Source: an uncultured Rikenellaceae bacterium
GTDB lineage: Bacteria; Bacteroidota; Bacteroidia; Bacteroidales; Rikenellaceae
Reading direction: 5' to 3'
NCBI GenBank assembly: GCA_947038405.1
Contig: CAMQVY010000005.1
Location: 1-64,000, forward strand
DNA: 64,000 bases
The position numbers were made by a program, and so were the translations under genes. The notes beneath the pieces are model-generated. The model searched no databases, had not been told where the DNA came from, and was given only the letters and a program-made list of their open reading frames with translations. Shown one piece after another: positions 7,684 through 16,210 of the stretch (the stretch's first letter is position 1; each line of letters opens with the position of its first letter).

Positions 7684-9018
7684 ATGAAACTTTGGCAAAA
7701 GAGTGGTGACGCTAATGAGCGTGTAAGTAGTTTTACGGTTGGAAAAGATAGAGAGATGGATCTTATGCTCGCTGAGGCAGATGTTTTAGGATCTTTAGCT
7801 CATACACGAATGTTAGAGACTATTGGACTCTTGGGTAGTGATGAGTTGGAATTGGTACAGAAGGAGCTTAAAAATATCCATAAAAGTATCATTGATGGTG
7901 AATTTGAGATTGAAGATGGTGTTGAGGATGTGCACTCACAAGTTGAGTTCATGTTGACACAAAGTATCGGTGAGGCTGGTAAAAAAATACACAGTGGACG
8001 TTCTCGAAATGATCAAGTTTTAGTAGATTTAAGAATCTTTTTGAGGAGTGCAATTAAAGGTATTGTTGAGGATATTATTCCTCTATTCAATACATTGCAA
8101 CGCCTCTCTGAGACGCATAAAGATGTATTAATGCCAGGTTACACGCACCTGCAAATTGCGATGCCATCATCTTTCGGATTGTGGTTTGGTGCATATGCAG
8201 AGTCTCTTGTAGATGATATGCAGATGCTATTGGCTTCATATAAGATATGTAATCGTAATCCGCTTGGTTCGGCTGCTGGATATGGATCTTCATTTCCGTT
8301 GAATAGAACAATGACAACAGATTTATTGGGTTTTGATTCAATGAGTTATAATGTTGTGTATGCTCAAATGGGACGTGGAAAGAGTGAGCGTATCGTTGCA
8401 CAAGCGCTATCTTCGGTTGCGGCTACATTGGCTAGATTATCTATGGATAATACAATGTTCTTGAGTCAGAATTTTAGTTTTATATCATATCCAGAGGAGC
8501 TTACTACGGGGTCGAGTATCATGCCGCATAAGAAAAATCCTGATGTTTGGGAAATTATGCGTGGTAAGTGTAATTTGATACAAGGATTACCTAATCAAAT
8601 CGCTATGATGACAACGAATCTTCCTATTGGATATAATAGAGATTTACAGCTATTGAAAGAGGTTCTTTTCCCTGCAATTGAGCAGATGAGAGAGTCTATT
8701 CAGATGGCTACATTTATGCTAGAAAATGTTAGTGTAAAAGGGGGTATTCTTGAAGATAGTAAATATGACTATATATTTAGTGTTGAGAGCGTAAATAACC
8801 TCGCATTATCAGGAGTGCCTTTTAGAGAGGCGTATAAAGAGGTAGGTTTGGCAATTGAAAGAGGGGAGTTTAAACCTGAAAGAACTGTTGAACATACACA
8901 TGAAGGAAGTATTGGAAATCTATGTAACATCCAAATTGCAGAGTTAATGCACGATATATTGTCTCAATTTAGCTTTGAGAAAGTAGTGAGTGCAGAGGCT
9001 GAATTGTTGGGGTTATAG
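7684..9018 (+). CDS. argH: Argininosuccinate lyase
   Basis: 444 residues. The fumarase/aspartase superfamily signature GSSIMPHKKNPD is intact and includes the catalytic serine loop. Upstream are the conserved HSGRSRNDQV and GYTHLQ segments of argininosuccinate lyase. It cleaves argininosuccinate to arginine and fumarate, the last step of arginine biosynthesis, in the cytoplasm as a tetramer. It follows the ArgE-like gene by 3 bp and they are surely co-transcribed. The other arginine genes are not in this window. Confidence 0.97.
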   Translation: MKLWQKSGDANERVSSFTVGKDREMDLMLAEADVLGSLAHTRMLETIGLLGSDELELVQKELKNIHKSIIDGEFEIEDGVEDVHSQVEFMLTQSIGEAGKKIHSGRSRNDQVLVDLRIFLRSAIKGIVEDIIPLFNTLQRLSETHKDVLMPGYTHLQIAMPSSFGLWFGAYAESLVDDMQMLLASYKICNRNPLGSAAGYGSSFPLNRTMTTDLLGFDSMSYNVVYAQMGRGKSERIVAQALSSVAATLARLSMDNTMFLSQNFSFISYPEELTTGSSIMPHKKNPDVWEIMRGKCNLIQGLPNQIAMMTTNLPIGYNRDLQLLKEVLFPAIEQMRESIQMATFMLENVSVKGGILEDSKYDYIFSVESVNNLALSGVPFREAYKEVGLAIERGEFKPERTVEHTHEGSIGNLCNIQIAELMHDILSQFSFEKVVSAEAELLGL

Positions 9019-9059
9019 GTTGTTTGTATTAAGCAGTTTTTATTTATCGAAAAGAAATA

Positions 9060-9067
9060 TAATTTTG
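9060..9067 (+). promoter_or_regulatory. Putative -7 element
   Basis: TAATTTTG fits TAnnTTTG, 17 bp before the ATG at 9085. The upstream -33 region has only T-rich sequence. Confidence 0.4.
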
Positions 9068-9084
9068 TATAAACCGATTGAATT

Positions 9085-9384
9085 ATGTTAGGATTAGGAT
9101 CTTTTGGGCATAGAAATGCTCGCCAATTTGAGTATAGACCACGCTATTTTGACCCAGAAAAAGCTGCGAGAGATGAGCGTCGTAAACAGTTGCATGGTGA
9201 AGTTAGTAAGGATGATGAGCCCGATAAGGAGTATCGTCCAGGTCAATATGTGAGAATGAGTATGTATGCTAGACGTGGTATCGGTGCAGCTAATATATCA
9301 AAAGAGAGTAGCGGAATCTTGAAAAGGGTTGTAATGGTTATTGTTGCCTCTTTTGCGATAGGTATGGTGTGGCTGTTGTCATAG
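9085..9384 (+). CDS. Small tail-anchored protein of unknown function (paralogue of 12021-12281)
   Basis: 99 residues. The N-terminal part is basic and soluble, with QFEYRPRYFDPEKAARDERRK and the motif RPGQYVRMSMYARRG. A single hydrophobic helix at the extreme C-terminus (VVMVIVASFAIGMVWLL) would anchor it with the N-terminus in the cytoplasm. The protein encoded at 12021-12281 has the same plan and shares the FEY-P-R and PG-Y---M patterns. Small proteins opening with an FxYxPRYYDP motif are, as far as I recall, common in Bacteroidota, but I know no function for them. A weak hairpin follows. Confidence 0.75.
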   Translation: MLGLGSFGHRNARQFEYRPRYFDPEKAARDERRKQLHGEVSKDDEPDKEYRPGQYVRMSMYARRGIGAANISKESSGILKRVVMVIVASFAIGMVWLLS

Positions 9385-9407
9385 ATTATAACTTTACACT
9401 TAAATGC

Positions 9408-9431
9408 AATGCCCTGTTTAGGTGGGGCATT
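9408..9431 (+). terminator. Weak terminator-like hairpin
   Basis: AATGCCC (9408-9414) pairs with GGGCATT (9425-9431) around a 10-nt loop, 24 bp past the stop of the 99-residue protein. It is followed by a T-containing but broken run. Confidence 0.45.
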
Positions 9432-9495
9432 TCTGCTTTATGGCAGGGGCCAGATATTATTTAAATAGAACTTTTATTACTTAATACCTTATATT

Positions 9496-10224
9496 ATGAT
9501 GAGTAATACGAATTACAAACAGACATTAATTGTTTTTGCTACAATTCTAGCCATTGGTGTAGTTGCTTTAGGAGCACTTCTTAAGAGTGGAATCGTAGGC
9601 CTTAAAGATTATGATCGAATAATATTAGTAAAAGGTTCTGCCGAAATAGAGGTAGAGGCAGACAACGTAATTTGGCCTATATCCTTTAAAGTAGCAGGTA
9701 ATAATCTGTTGTCACTTTATTCTGAGATGGAGGATACGGAGCAAAAAATTAAGCAATTTCTAAGGGAACAGAACATAGCAGACAGTACAATATCTGTTGC
9801 TATTCCTGTGGTTTTGGATGCAAGTACTGACCAATATAACTCATCAAATAAGGTAGCATTTAGGTATGTAATAACATCTTCGATTACAGTAAACACTCGA
9901 GAAGTTGGGAATACACTAAAAGCGATGCAGTCTGTCTCAGAACTTATAAAGCAGGGTATCGCAATTAATAGCTCTCAATGGGGTCGTTCATCTGTAATAT
10001 TTGATTTTAATGGACTAAATGATATCAAGCCCAAACTTATTCAACAAGCGACGGCAAATGCTCGTATTTCTGCCGAGAAGTTTGCAATAGATTCAGATAG
10101 TAAGCTAGGGAAGATAAAGACGGCTCGTCAGGGAGAGGTTGTTATTAGTACTCCAGATATCACAACGCCCTACAAAAAATCAGTTAGAGTGGTTACAACT
10201 ATTGAATATTTCTTAAAAGATTAA
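9496..10224 (+). CDS. SIMPL (DUF541) domain protein
   Basis: 242 residues. One N-terminal membrane helix (about 10-30) is followed by a periplasmic SIMPL/DUF541 domain: it opens with VKGSAEIEVEADNVIWPISFKVAG and ends with KKSVRVVTTIEYFL, the usual pattern for this family. Members are membrane-anchored envelope proteins without a defined biochemical role; some are linked to oxidative stress or surface structures. A second ATG one codon downstream (9499) is an equally good start. It stands alone, with about 110-bp gaps on each side. Confidence 0.8.
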   Translation: MMSNTNYKQTLIVFATILAIGVVALGALLKSGIVGLKDYDRIILVKGSAEIEVEADNVIWPISFKVAGNNLLSLYSEMEDTEQKIKQFLREQNIADSTISVAIPVVLDASTDQYNSSNKVAFRYVITSSITVNTREVGNTLKAMQSVSELIKQGIAINSSQWGRSSVIFDFNGLNDIKPKLIQQATANARISAEKFAIDSDSKLGKIKTARQGEVVISTPDITTPYKKSVRVVTTIEYFLKD

Positions 10225-10372
10225 ATGTATTGAAAATAAACTAAATAATCGTCTTCTTAAAAGGATAGGATACCTCACGCCAAATGAATAATTTGGATTC
10301 AGTTGCATTAGAAAGTTGAATTCAGCTTCAAATAGAGCTTTAAAACACTTAACTAAATAAAAAAACTAACCT

Positions 10373-11812
10373 ATGAAATTTGTAAAACAATTAGTGCCTA
10401 TCCTATTATTAGGGCAGACATTATTCGTAACAACCTCTTCAGCGTACCCTAAAGATTCGGATGTTGAGAAGCCTGGAATTGTACATGCGGTAACAGATCT
10501 TTCTCATTCATTCTCATTTTATGCTGACAATCGTTTTCATAGTCAGTATCTTAAAGATGGAAAAGGTGCAACAAACTGGTGTAATTTATACAATTATGAC
10601 TTTAGTAATGCTAATTTATTGGTACTTCTAGGTTGTGATGATAGGGTATCTTACTTGCCAAAAGATATTAAAGCTATAAAGAAATTTGTATCTTCGGGTG
10701 GTGGAGTTGTTATCCTTGGAAGTGAAGGAACAAAGTCTCAGAATGAACTAGCTGAAGCGTTTGGTGTTTCGTTTAAAGGTAAAACAGAACAACCTTTAAC
10801 TTATGTTGACGACAGTAAAGTTATTGGAAACAATGCGTCAGCACTTGAGATTAACAAAAAAGGTTGGGATGTTCTTGTGAAAGATAAGAATGGAGCTGCG
10901 GTACTTGCTAAGAAACAATTTGGTAAAGGTCAAATGTTGATTGGATCTCGTTCTATTGCTGGATCTCATCCTAATGCTTCGGACTCTATTAACGCTAAGA
11001 TGTGGAGTCCACTGTTGAAACAAGTTGCTTCAGGTAAAGTTGTTGATCCAAGTAAACCTCATAATAGTAGAGGTATTGGTTCTTTAGAGAATAAGGATGA
11101 TAACGAAACGTTTGTACTTAGTTACAATGAGTATTTGAAGCCATTTGCTGCTGATATGCTAGATATTTCAAATAGATGTATGCCATTTATTGAGAAGCGT
11201 ATGGGAGTACCTTTGTCAAAAGGTATGGGATCTGAGATTACGTTGTTAGCTACTGATGGTGGTGGATTTTCTAGTGGAAATGTTATTGCACTTGCTGTAT
11301 GGTGGGGTGGTTTCCCAGAGAAAGAAGATGGTATGATTGAGTTTATCACACATGAATCTGTACACTCGTGGGTTCTACCATATCCTGAGGTATGGAATGA
11401 GCCTATTGCAACATATGTTGGTAATCTTGTGATGGTCGATATGGGACATGAAGAGGAGGGAATGCGTCGTATTAATGCGCAGGTTGCCGCTGGTCTAAAG
11501 CATGATCCTAAAATGGATAAATATGATTTAAGTGGTAATGCTATTGATGGTTCTGCGAAGTTAACTGGTGGAGCTGCAAGAGATATTCATTGGGGTAAAA
11601 CATATTGGATTTTTGAGGAGTTAAGAAAAGATTATCCAGATATCGTATCTCGTTACTTTAAGACAAAGCGTGAGATGGTTGGAAACAAAAAACTTAAATC
11701 TTACGATATGAATAACACTGTTGCTGTATTGAGTGAGGCAGTAGGTAAAGATCTATTTCCATGGTTTAAGGAGCATGGTTTTGATGTCTCTAAAGCAAAA
11801 GCTGAACTTTAA
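10373..11812 (+). CDS. Secreted gluzincin-like metalloprotease with N-terminal GATase-like domain
   Basis: 479 residues with a clear signal peptide (hydrophobic segment ending in TTSSAYP). Residues about 75-130 (NLLVLLGCDDRVSYL ... FVSSGGGVVILGSEG) resemble the class I glutamine-amidotransferase-like/ThuA flavodoxin fold seen fused to peptidases. The zinc motif HESVH is at 327-331, and Glu343 in WNEPIATYVG lies 12 residues after it, as in gluzincins. The C-terminal end (VGKDLFPWFKEHGF) resembles the end of the M60-like protein at 309-1856 (AKKDLTDFFDKWGF), so the two may share a clan. The exact peptidase family and substrate are not known to me. Confidence 0.65.
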   Translation: MKFVKQLVPILLLGQTLFVTTSSAYPKDSDVEKPGIVHAVTDLSHSFSFYADNRFHSQYLKDGKGATNWCNLYNYDFSNANLLVLLGCDDRVSYLPKDIKAIKKFVSSGGGVVILGSEGTKSQNELAEAFGVSFKGKTEQPLTYVDDSKVIGNNASALEINKKGWDVLVKDKNGAAVLAKKQFGKGQMLIGSRSIAGSHPNASDSINAKMWSPLLKQVASGKVVDPSKPHNSRGIGSLENKDDNETFVLSYNEYLKPFAADMLDISNRCMPFIEKRMGVPLSKGMGSEITLLATDGGGFSSGNVIALAVWWGGFPEKEDGMIEFITHESVHSWVLPYPEVWNEPIATYVGNLVMVDMGHEEEGMRRINAQVAAGLKHDPKMDKYDLSGNAIDGSAKLTGGAARDIHWGKTYWIFEELRKDYPDIVSRYFKTKREMVGNKKLKSYDMNNTVAVLSEAVGKDLFPWFKEHGFDVSKAKAEL

Positions 11813-11833
11813 TTAGTTTATTGTTATTATAAT

Positions 11834-11895
11834 GCGCCGCCCGCGCAGAGCAGTTATGTCAACTTAGACGTATAACAGCTCTGTGCGGGCGGTGC
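11834..11895. repeat. Long hairpin made of two inverted repeat cores (R5)
   Basis: The arms 11834-11857 and 11872-11895 pair over 24 bp with one mismatch and two G-T pairs, around a 14-nt loop. Each arm carries the GCCCGCGCAGAGCAGTT-like second half of the dispersed repeat in opposite orientation. It starts 21 bp past the protease stop codon and could work as a terminator in either direction, though no T-run follows. Confidence 0.8.
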
Positions 11896-12020
11896 TGTAT
11901 GCCCCGTATGCTATTAATGTTGTGTATGGTTTGTTATTGTCGTTAAGTTTTTGTAATATTGCATTACGATTTTACTTCTTATTTTATCATTCATTGTTAT
12001 ACTAAATAATAACTATTATT

Positions 12021-12281
12021 ATGTTTAAATGGATTGTTAGTTTTTTTACATTTGCGCAGGCTAGTTGGGTGCGTAAACCTCGTAGATTTGAGTACCCAAG
12101 ACTTAGTGGTGATCAAGAGTATTGTCCTGGAGATTATCTAAAGAGTCGTATGTGTTCGCGACGTGAGTCCCGAATGGTGGAAGAGAGTAAAAAGAAGAAG
12201 CAAAAAAGAACACAGAATATTATTTTATTGATACCAGTACTACTATATATGTTATTTATTTTGATTTTTGTAGTCTTTTAA
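12021..12281 (+). CDS. Small tail-anchored protein of unknown function (paralogue of 9085-9384)
   Basis: 86 residues. The N-terminus has a short hydrophobic stretch (WIVSFFTFAQA), then RKPRRFEYPRLSGDQEYCPGDYLKSRM, a strongly basic run (KKKKQKRTQN), and a C-terminal membrane helix (IILLIPVLLYMLFILIFVVF). The FEY...PG-Y---M pattern and C-terminal anchor match the 99-residue protein at 9085-9384. mutL starts 18 bp after its stop, so they are probably co-transcribed. No function is known to me. Confidence 0.75.
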   Translation: MFKWIVSFFTFAQASWVRKPRRFEYPRLSGDQEYCPGDYLKSRMCSRRESRMVEESKKKKQKRTQNIILLIPVLLYMLFILIFVVF

Positions 12282-12299
12282 TAATTTTTGATTTTTTTA

Positions 12300-14282
12300 A
12301 TGGCAGACGTTATAAAACAATTACCTGATTTTGTTTCAAATCAGATTGCAGCTGGAGAGGTGGTCAATAGACCATCTTCTGTTGTTAAGGAGCTTGTAGA
12401 GAACGCAGTAGATGCTGGTGCTACAAATATTACAGTTAACTTCAAAAATGGAGGTAAAGACCTTATCCAGGTTGTCGATAATGGTTGTGGAATGTCTGTT
12501 ATTGATGCTAGATTGGCTTTTGACAAACATGCTACGAGTAAGATATCTAGTGTAGATGATATATACGCTCTTTCGTCACTTGGATTTAGGGGTGAGGCTT
12601 TGGCATCGATTGCATCTATTGCTGAGGTTGAACTTAAATCAAGAAGAGAAGATAGTGATGTTGGCACACGGGTTGAAATTAATGGAGGTAAATTTGTTAA
12701 TCAAAGTGTTATTAGCTGTGCTGTTGGATCTCAATTTGCAATAACAAATTTGTTCTATAATATTCCAGCAAGAAAGCGGTTCTTAGATAAGAGCACGAAG
12801 GAGGCTGGGTATATTCATACTGAGTTTAATCGTGTTGCATTATGCCATCCTGAGGTTGAATTTTCACTATATGATAACGATGCTTTAGTATTAAAGTTAC
12901 CTATTGGAACGCTAAAACAGAGAATTGTTGGAGTTATAGGTAAGGGTATGACAACCAAGTTGCTAGAGGTTGATGCTCATACTACACTAGGCTCTGTTAA
13001 GGGGTATATTGGTCGTCCTTCATCTGCAAAAAAGAGTAATAGGGATCAGTATTTGTTTGTAAATGGGCGTTATTTTAAGAGCCCATATTTCCATAAAGCA
13101 ATTTTGACAGCTTATGAAAAATTAATTGCACCAACATATCAACCTTCATATTTTATATATATTGATATAGAGCCAGATAAGATTGACGTTAATGTGCATC
13201 CACAAAAAATTGAGGTTAAATTTGATGATGGAGCTGCATTGTGGCAGATAATAAGTGCTTCGGTAAGAGAGTCTATTGCTAAGAGTGGTCAAGCTCCGCA
13301 GATGGATTTTGAAATGGATACATCTCTCGATATTCCCGTATTGCAGATGCAGAGTCAAGATGATAGAGTGATGAGAGAGCCTATTATAAAATCAAATCCT
13401 GCGTTTAATCCTTTTGATCGTTATAGTGGTGCAGTTGTGCCTCGTAGTATCTCTGAGAGTGGAAAGGGGTTGCTAAGGAGTAAATTTGAGGGCAATTTTT
13501 ATAATGATGAGTTTGAGATTGTAGACCATGAAGATTACTTTGATAGCTCAACAGATCGTGCTATTGAGAGTTATAATGACTCGGTTCATAGTGTACCTAC
13601 TGATGATGAGAGTAGTGAAGATATTTCATATGAAAGTTCATTAATGGAGTTCATAGAGGGAGAAGAAGATACTCAGATTAAGGTTGAGTTTGAGGAGCAG
13701 CAGCCAGTAGCCGAAGTTAAAGATATTTTATCAATAGGGAAGAGATATATTGCAACAGTAATTGATGATAATCTATCTATAATTGATACTTGCCGAGCGT
13801 ATGAAACAGTTTTGTATTATAGATATTTAAAGGTTGTTGGTAGTGGTAGTTCTGTGACACAGCAACTTCTATTTCCAGAGAGTATGATTTTATCAATTGA
13901 TGATTATCAACTGTTGAAGCAGTGCGTTAGTGATTTTGATACCATCGGATTTGATATTGTTTTTAAAGATGAACACGCTATTGATATAATGGGAGTTCCC
14001 GCGGAGTTTTCGGAGATTCCAACGCAAGAGCTATTGTATGATTTGTTAGATGGAATGCGTGATGACATCACCTCTATTGATGATGTACGTAGAGAGCACC
14101 TTGCGAGTGTAATTGCTAAAGTCGGTTCCGCTGAGTATAGACGTGGTGGTGTACGCAAATGTAATGTTGAGCAGTTGATAGAGGAGTTGATGGTTACTCC
14201 GAATCCAAGTTTTACACCATCGGGCTTGCCAATTATGACAACTTTATCTCAACAAGAGATCGGAGCTAAATTTACGAAGTAG
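12300..14282 (+). CDS. mutL: DNA mismatch repair protein MutL
   Basis: 660 residues from the ATG at 12300; an in-frame ATG four codons earlier gives a poorer N-terminus. The GHKL ATPase motifs are complete: ELVENAVDAGAT, DNGCGM, TSKI with GFRGEALASI, and a PARKRFL segment. A long acidic linker (about 380-480) leads to the C-terminal dimerisation domain. The endonuclease motif DQHA-x2-E-x4-E is degenerate here: residues 496-507 read DTCRAYETVLYY, keeping the first Asp and Glu but losing Gln, His and the last Glu. The protein should still couple MutS to downstream repair. It sits in a run with the small protein before it and a rhomboid protease 20 bp after it. Confidence 0.95.
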   Translation: MADVIKQLPDFVSNQIAAGEVVNRPSSVVKELVENAVDAGATNITVNFKNGGKDLIQVVDNGCGMSVIDARLAFDKHATSKISSVDDIYALSSLGFRGEALASIASIAEVELKSRREDSDVGTRVEINGGKFVNQSVISCAVGSQFAITNLFYNIPARKRFLDKSTKEAGYIHTEFNRVALCHPEVEFSLYDNDALVLKLPIGTLKQRIVGVIGKGMTTKLLEVDAHTTLGSVKGYIGRPSSAKKSNRDQYLFVNGRYFKSPYFHKAILTAYEKLIAPTYQPSYFIYIDIEPDKIDVNVHPQKIEVKFDDGAALWQIISASVRESIAKSGQAPQMDFEMDTSLDIPVLQMQSQDDRVMREPIIKSNPAFNPFDRYSGAVVPRSISESGKGLLRSKFEGNFYNDEFEIVDHEDYFDSSTDRAIESYNDSVHSVPTDDESSEDISYESSLMEFIEGEEDTQIKVEFEEQQPVAEVKDILSIGKRYIATVIDDNLSIIDTCRAYETVLYYRYLKVVGSGSSVTQQLLFPESMILSIDDYQLLKQCVSDFDTIGFDIVFKDEHAIDIMGVPAEFSEIPTQELLYDLLDGMRDDITSIDDVRREHLASVIAKVGSAEYRRGGVRKCNVEQLIEELMVTPNPSFTPSGLPIMTTLSQQEIGAKFTK

Positions 14283-14302
14283 AATGAAATTTTAATAATA
14301 TT

Positions 14303-14962
14303 ATGATAGGACAGAGAATATTTAATGAAACACCACCAGTTGTAAAGAACATTATAATAATTAATGCTCTAATTTTCTTGGCGATTAATATCTTACCGCA
14401 AGATACATCTACCTTTATGATAGAGAAGCTAGGACTATTTTTTCCAACAAGTCCATTTTTTAGCCCATATCAGTTTGTTACTTGTATGTTTTTACAGGCA
14501 GACTTTTTCCATTTTTTCTTTAACATGTTCTCTTTGTGGATGTTTGGTCGAATAGTGGAGTACGACTTGGGTAGTAAGCGATTTTTAATTTATTATATGG
14601 TTTCAGGTATTGGTGCATCGCTTATTCATATGTTATCTCTATGGTATGAGATTTCTGATCCAGCATTAAGTCAAATGGCAGTGGCTCAAATAGAGAGGAC
14701 TGTTACATTAGGTGCATCGGGAGCTGTTTTTGGACTTTTGTTAGCATTCGGAGTATTCCATCCAAATAATGTTATAATGTTGATGTTTCCACCAATTCCT
14801 ATAAAAGCAAAATATTTTGTTATAATTTATGGTGTTATAGAATTAAGTTTGGGAATATCGGGTGTAGACTTGGGTATAGCCCATTTTGCTCACCTAGGAG
14901 GTCTGTTATGGGGATATATATTATTGCGTTGGTGGAAGGCTAGGGGGAAAATATATTTTTAG
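14303..14962 (+). CDS. Rhomboid-family intramembrane serine protease
   Basis: 219 residues with six predicted membrane helices. The catalytic serine is Ser139 in GASGAVFG and the catalytic histidine is His197 in the AHLGG motif; an HFFFNMFSLW segment in the second helix provides the usual conserved His/Asn pair. Rhomboids cut membrane proteins within or next to their transmembrane segments. It starts 20 bp after mutL, on the same strand; rhomboid genes commonly follow mutL in Bacteroidota as I recall. The substrate is unknown. Confidence 0.92.
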   Translation: MIGQRIFNETPPVVKNIIIINALIFLAINILPQDTSTFMIEKLGLFFPTSPFFSPYQFVTCMFLQADFFHFFFNMFSLWMFGRIVEYDLGSKRFLIYYMVSGIGASLIHMLSLWYEISDPALSQMAVAQIERTVTLGASGAVFGLLLAFGVFHPNNVIMLMFPPIPIKAKYFVIIYGVIELSLGISGVDLGIAHFAHLGGLLWGYILLRWWKARGKIYF

Positions 14963-14999
14963 TAATAAATTTTGAAGCGAGTTATTAGTATATTGTAGT

Positions 15000-16127
15000 A
15001 TGTTTAAGAAAACGAGTAAAAAGACGAGCTATTCTCTGTTGATTTTTGATTTTGTTACCTATTTAGTAACAATTTGCGCTGTATTAGCACTAATAGTAAC
15101 CTATGTTGCAGGCTATATTAATCCAGAAAAGAGTCCAATATTTTCTCTATTTTCGCTAGTTGCACCAATTGTATTTTTAGTGAATATTATACTTCTTTTA
15201 TATTGGATTATTCGATGGAGAGTCTTTTGGATCTGTTTAACTTTGATCCCGTTAATACTCGGAGTTGGATTCCTATTACGTGTATTTCAACCGTCAATTG
15301 CTAAAGAGTATAAAAATGGTGGAGAGAAGGGTGATATTAATATTATATCCTATAATGTCCATGGGTTTATAGATACTGATTTATCTAATAAAGATGATAC
15401 AATGGACTCTATACTTAGCTTTGTGGCGCAATATAACCCTAATATATTGTGTTTGCAGGAGTTTCAGACGTCAAAAAAAATAAAAGAATCTGAAGTTGAG
15501 CTAAAATTAAAGGGGCTTAAATATAGTGCATTTGATTACAGAATAAAATCTGCTAATGGTGGGTTTGGACTAGCAATATACTCATCATATCGAATATTGA
15601 GATCTAGTATCGTGGAATTTAAAAACAGCTCAAACTCAATGATGTGGGCTGATTTATTGATTGGCAAAGGTGATACACTAAGAGTGTTTAATAACCATCT
15701 TCAGTCGACGACCATCGGGGGAAGCAGCTTAAAATATATCGAAGACCATAAATTTGTATCTAATAAAAATGACTCATTAGAGTTTAATATATTAGATAAA
15801 TTAATACGTAATAATATTGCTAGGTCAAATCAAGTAGACTCAATAGCACCAATGATAGAGGGTTCACCGTATCCAGTAGTTGTTTGTGGTGATTTTAATG
15901 ATACTTCGATGTCCTATACTTACCGAGTTATGCGTGGGGATTTGAAGGATAGTTTCGTAGAGAAGGGTAGTGGATTATCTGGTACTTTTAAGAGGTTGTT
16001 TAACCTTCTAAGGATAGATTATATATTTCATAGTGATAGTTATACAACCAAATCTTATGACGCTCCATACAATGATTTTTCCGATCATAATCCCGTTGTG
16101 GTTACAATAAAAAGAGCTTTAGAATAG
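15000..16127 (+). CDS. Membrane-anchored endonuclease/exonuclease/phosphatase (EEP) family protein
   Basis: 375 residues. Three N-terminal membrane helices (about 12-100) are followed by an EEP domain. Conserved pieces are visible in order: NIISYNVHGF, ILCLQEF (metal-binding Glu), the NHLQS histidine segment, VVCGDFND (Asp and Asn), and the final SDHNPVVVTI with the catalytic Asp-His pair. Family members hydrolyse phosphodiesters in nucleic acids, sphingolipids or inositol lipids; this membrane-tethered type is uncharacterised. It starts 37 bp after the rhomboid gene, and its stop codon lies within the terminator stem. Confidence 0.85.
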   Translation: MFKKTSKKTSYSLLIFDFVTYLVTICAVLALIVTYVAGYINPEKSPIFSLFSLVAPIVFLVNIILLLYWIIRWRVFWICLTLIPLILGVGFLLRVFQPSIAKEYKNGGEKGDINIISYNVHGFIDTDLSNKDDTMDSILSFVAQYNPNILCLQEFQTSKKIKESEVELKLKGLKYSAFDYRIKSANGGFGLAIYSSYRILRSSIVEFKNSSNSMMWADLLIGKGDTLRVFNNHLQSTTIGGSSLKYIEDHKFVSNKNDSLEFNILDKLIRNNIARSNQVDSIAPMIEGSPYPVVVCGDFNDTSMSYTYRVMRGDLKDSFVEKGSGLSGTFKRLFNLLRIDYIFHSDSYTTKSYDAPYNDFSDHNPVVVTIKRALE

Positions 16128-16145
16128 AAATTCTAAAGCTCTTTT
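16110..16145 (+). terminator. Rho-independent terminator overlapping the EEP stop codon
   Basis: A perfect 16-bp stem (16110-16125 with 16130-16145) with an AGAA loop and T-run. The stop codon is at 16125-16127, so the stem begins inside the coding sequence. It is also suitably placed to stop dnaJ transcription from the other side. Confidence 0.9.
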
Positions 16146-16210
16146 TATATTTAGGCTACCGTTGCTATCAACTGTAACATAAGATGTTATTAGCCTTTTG
16201 AGCTTATAAT

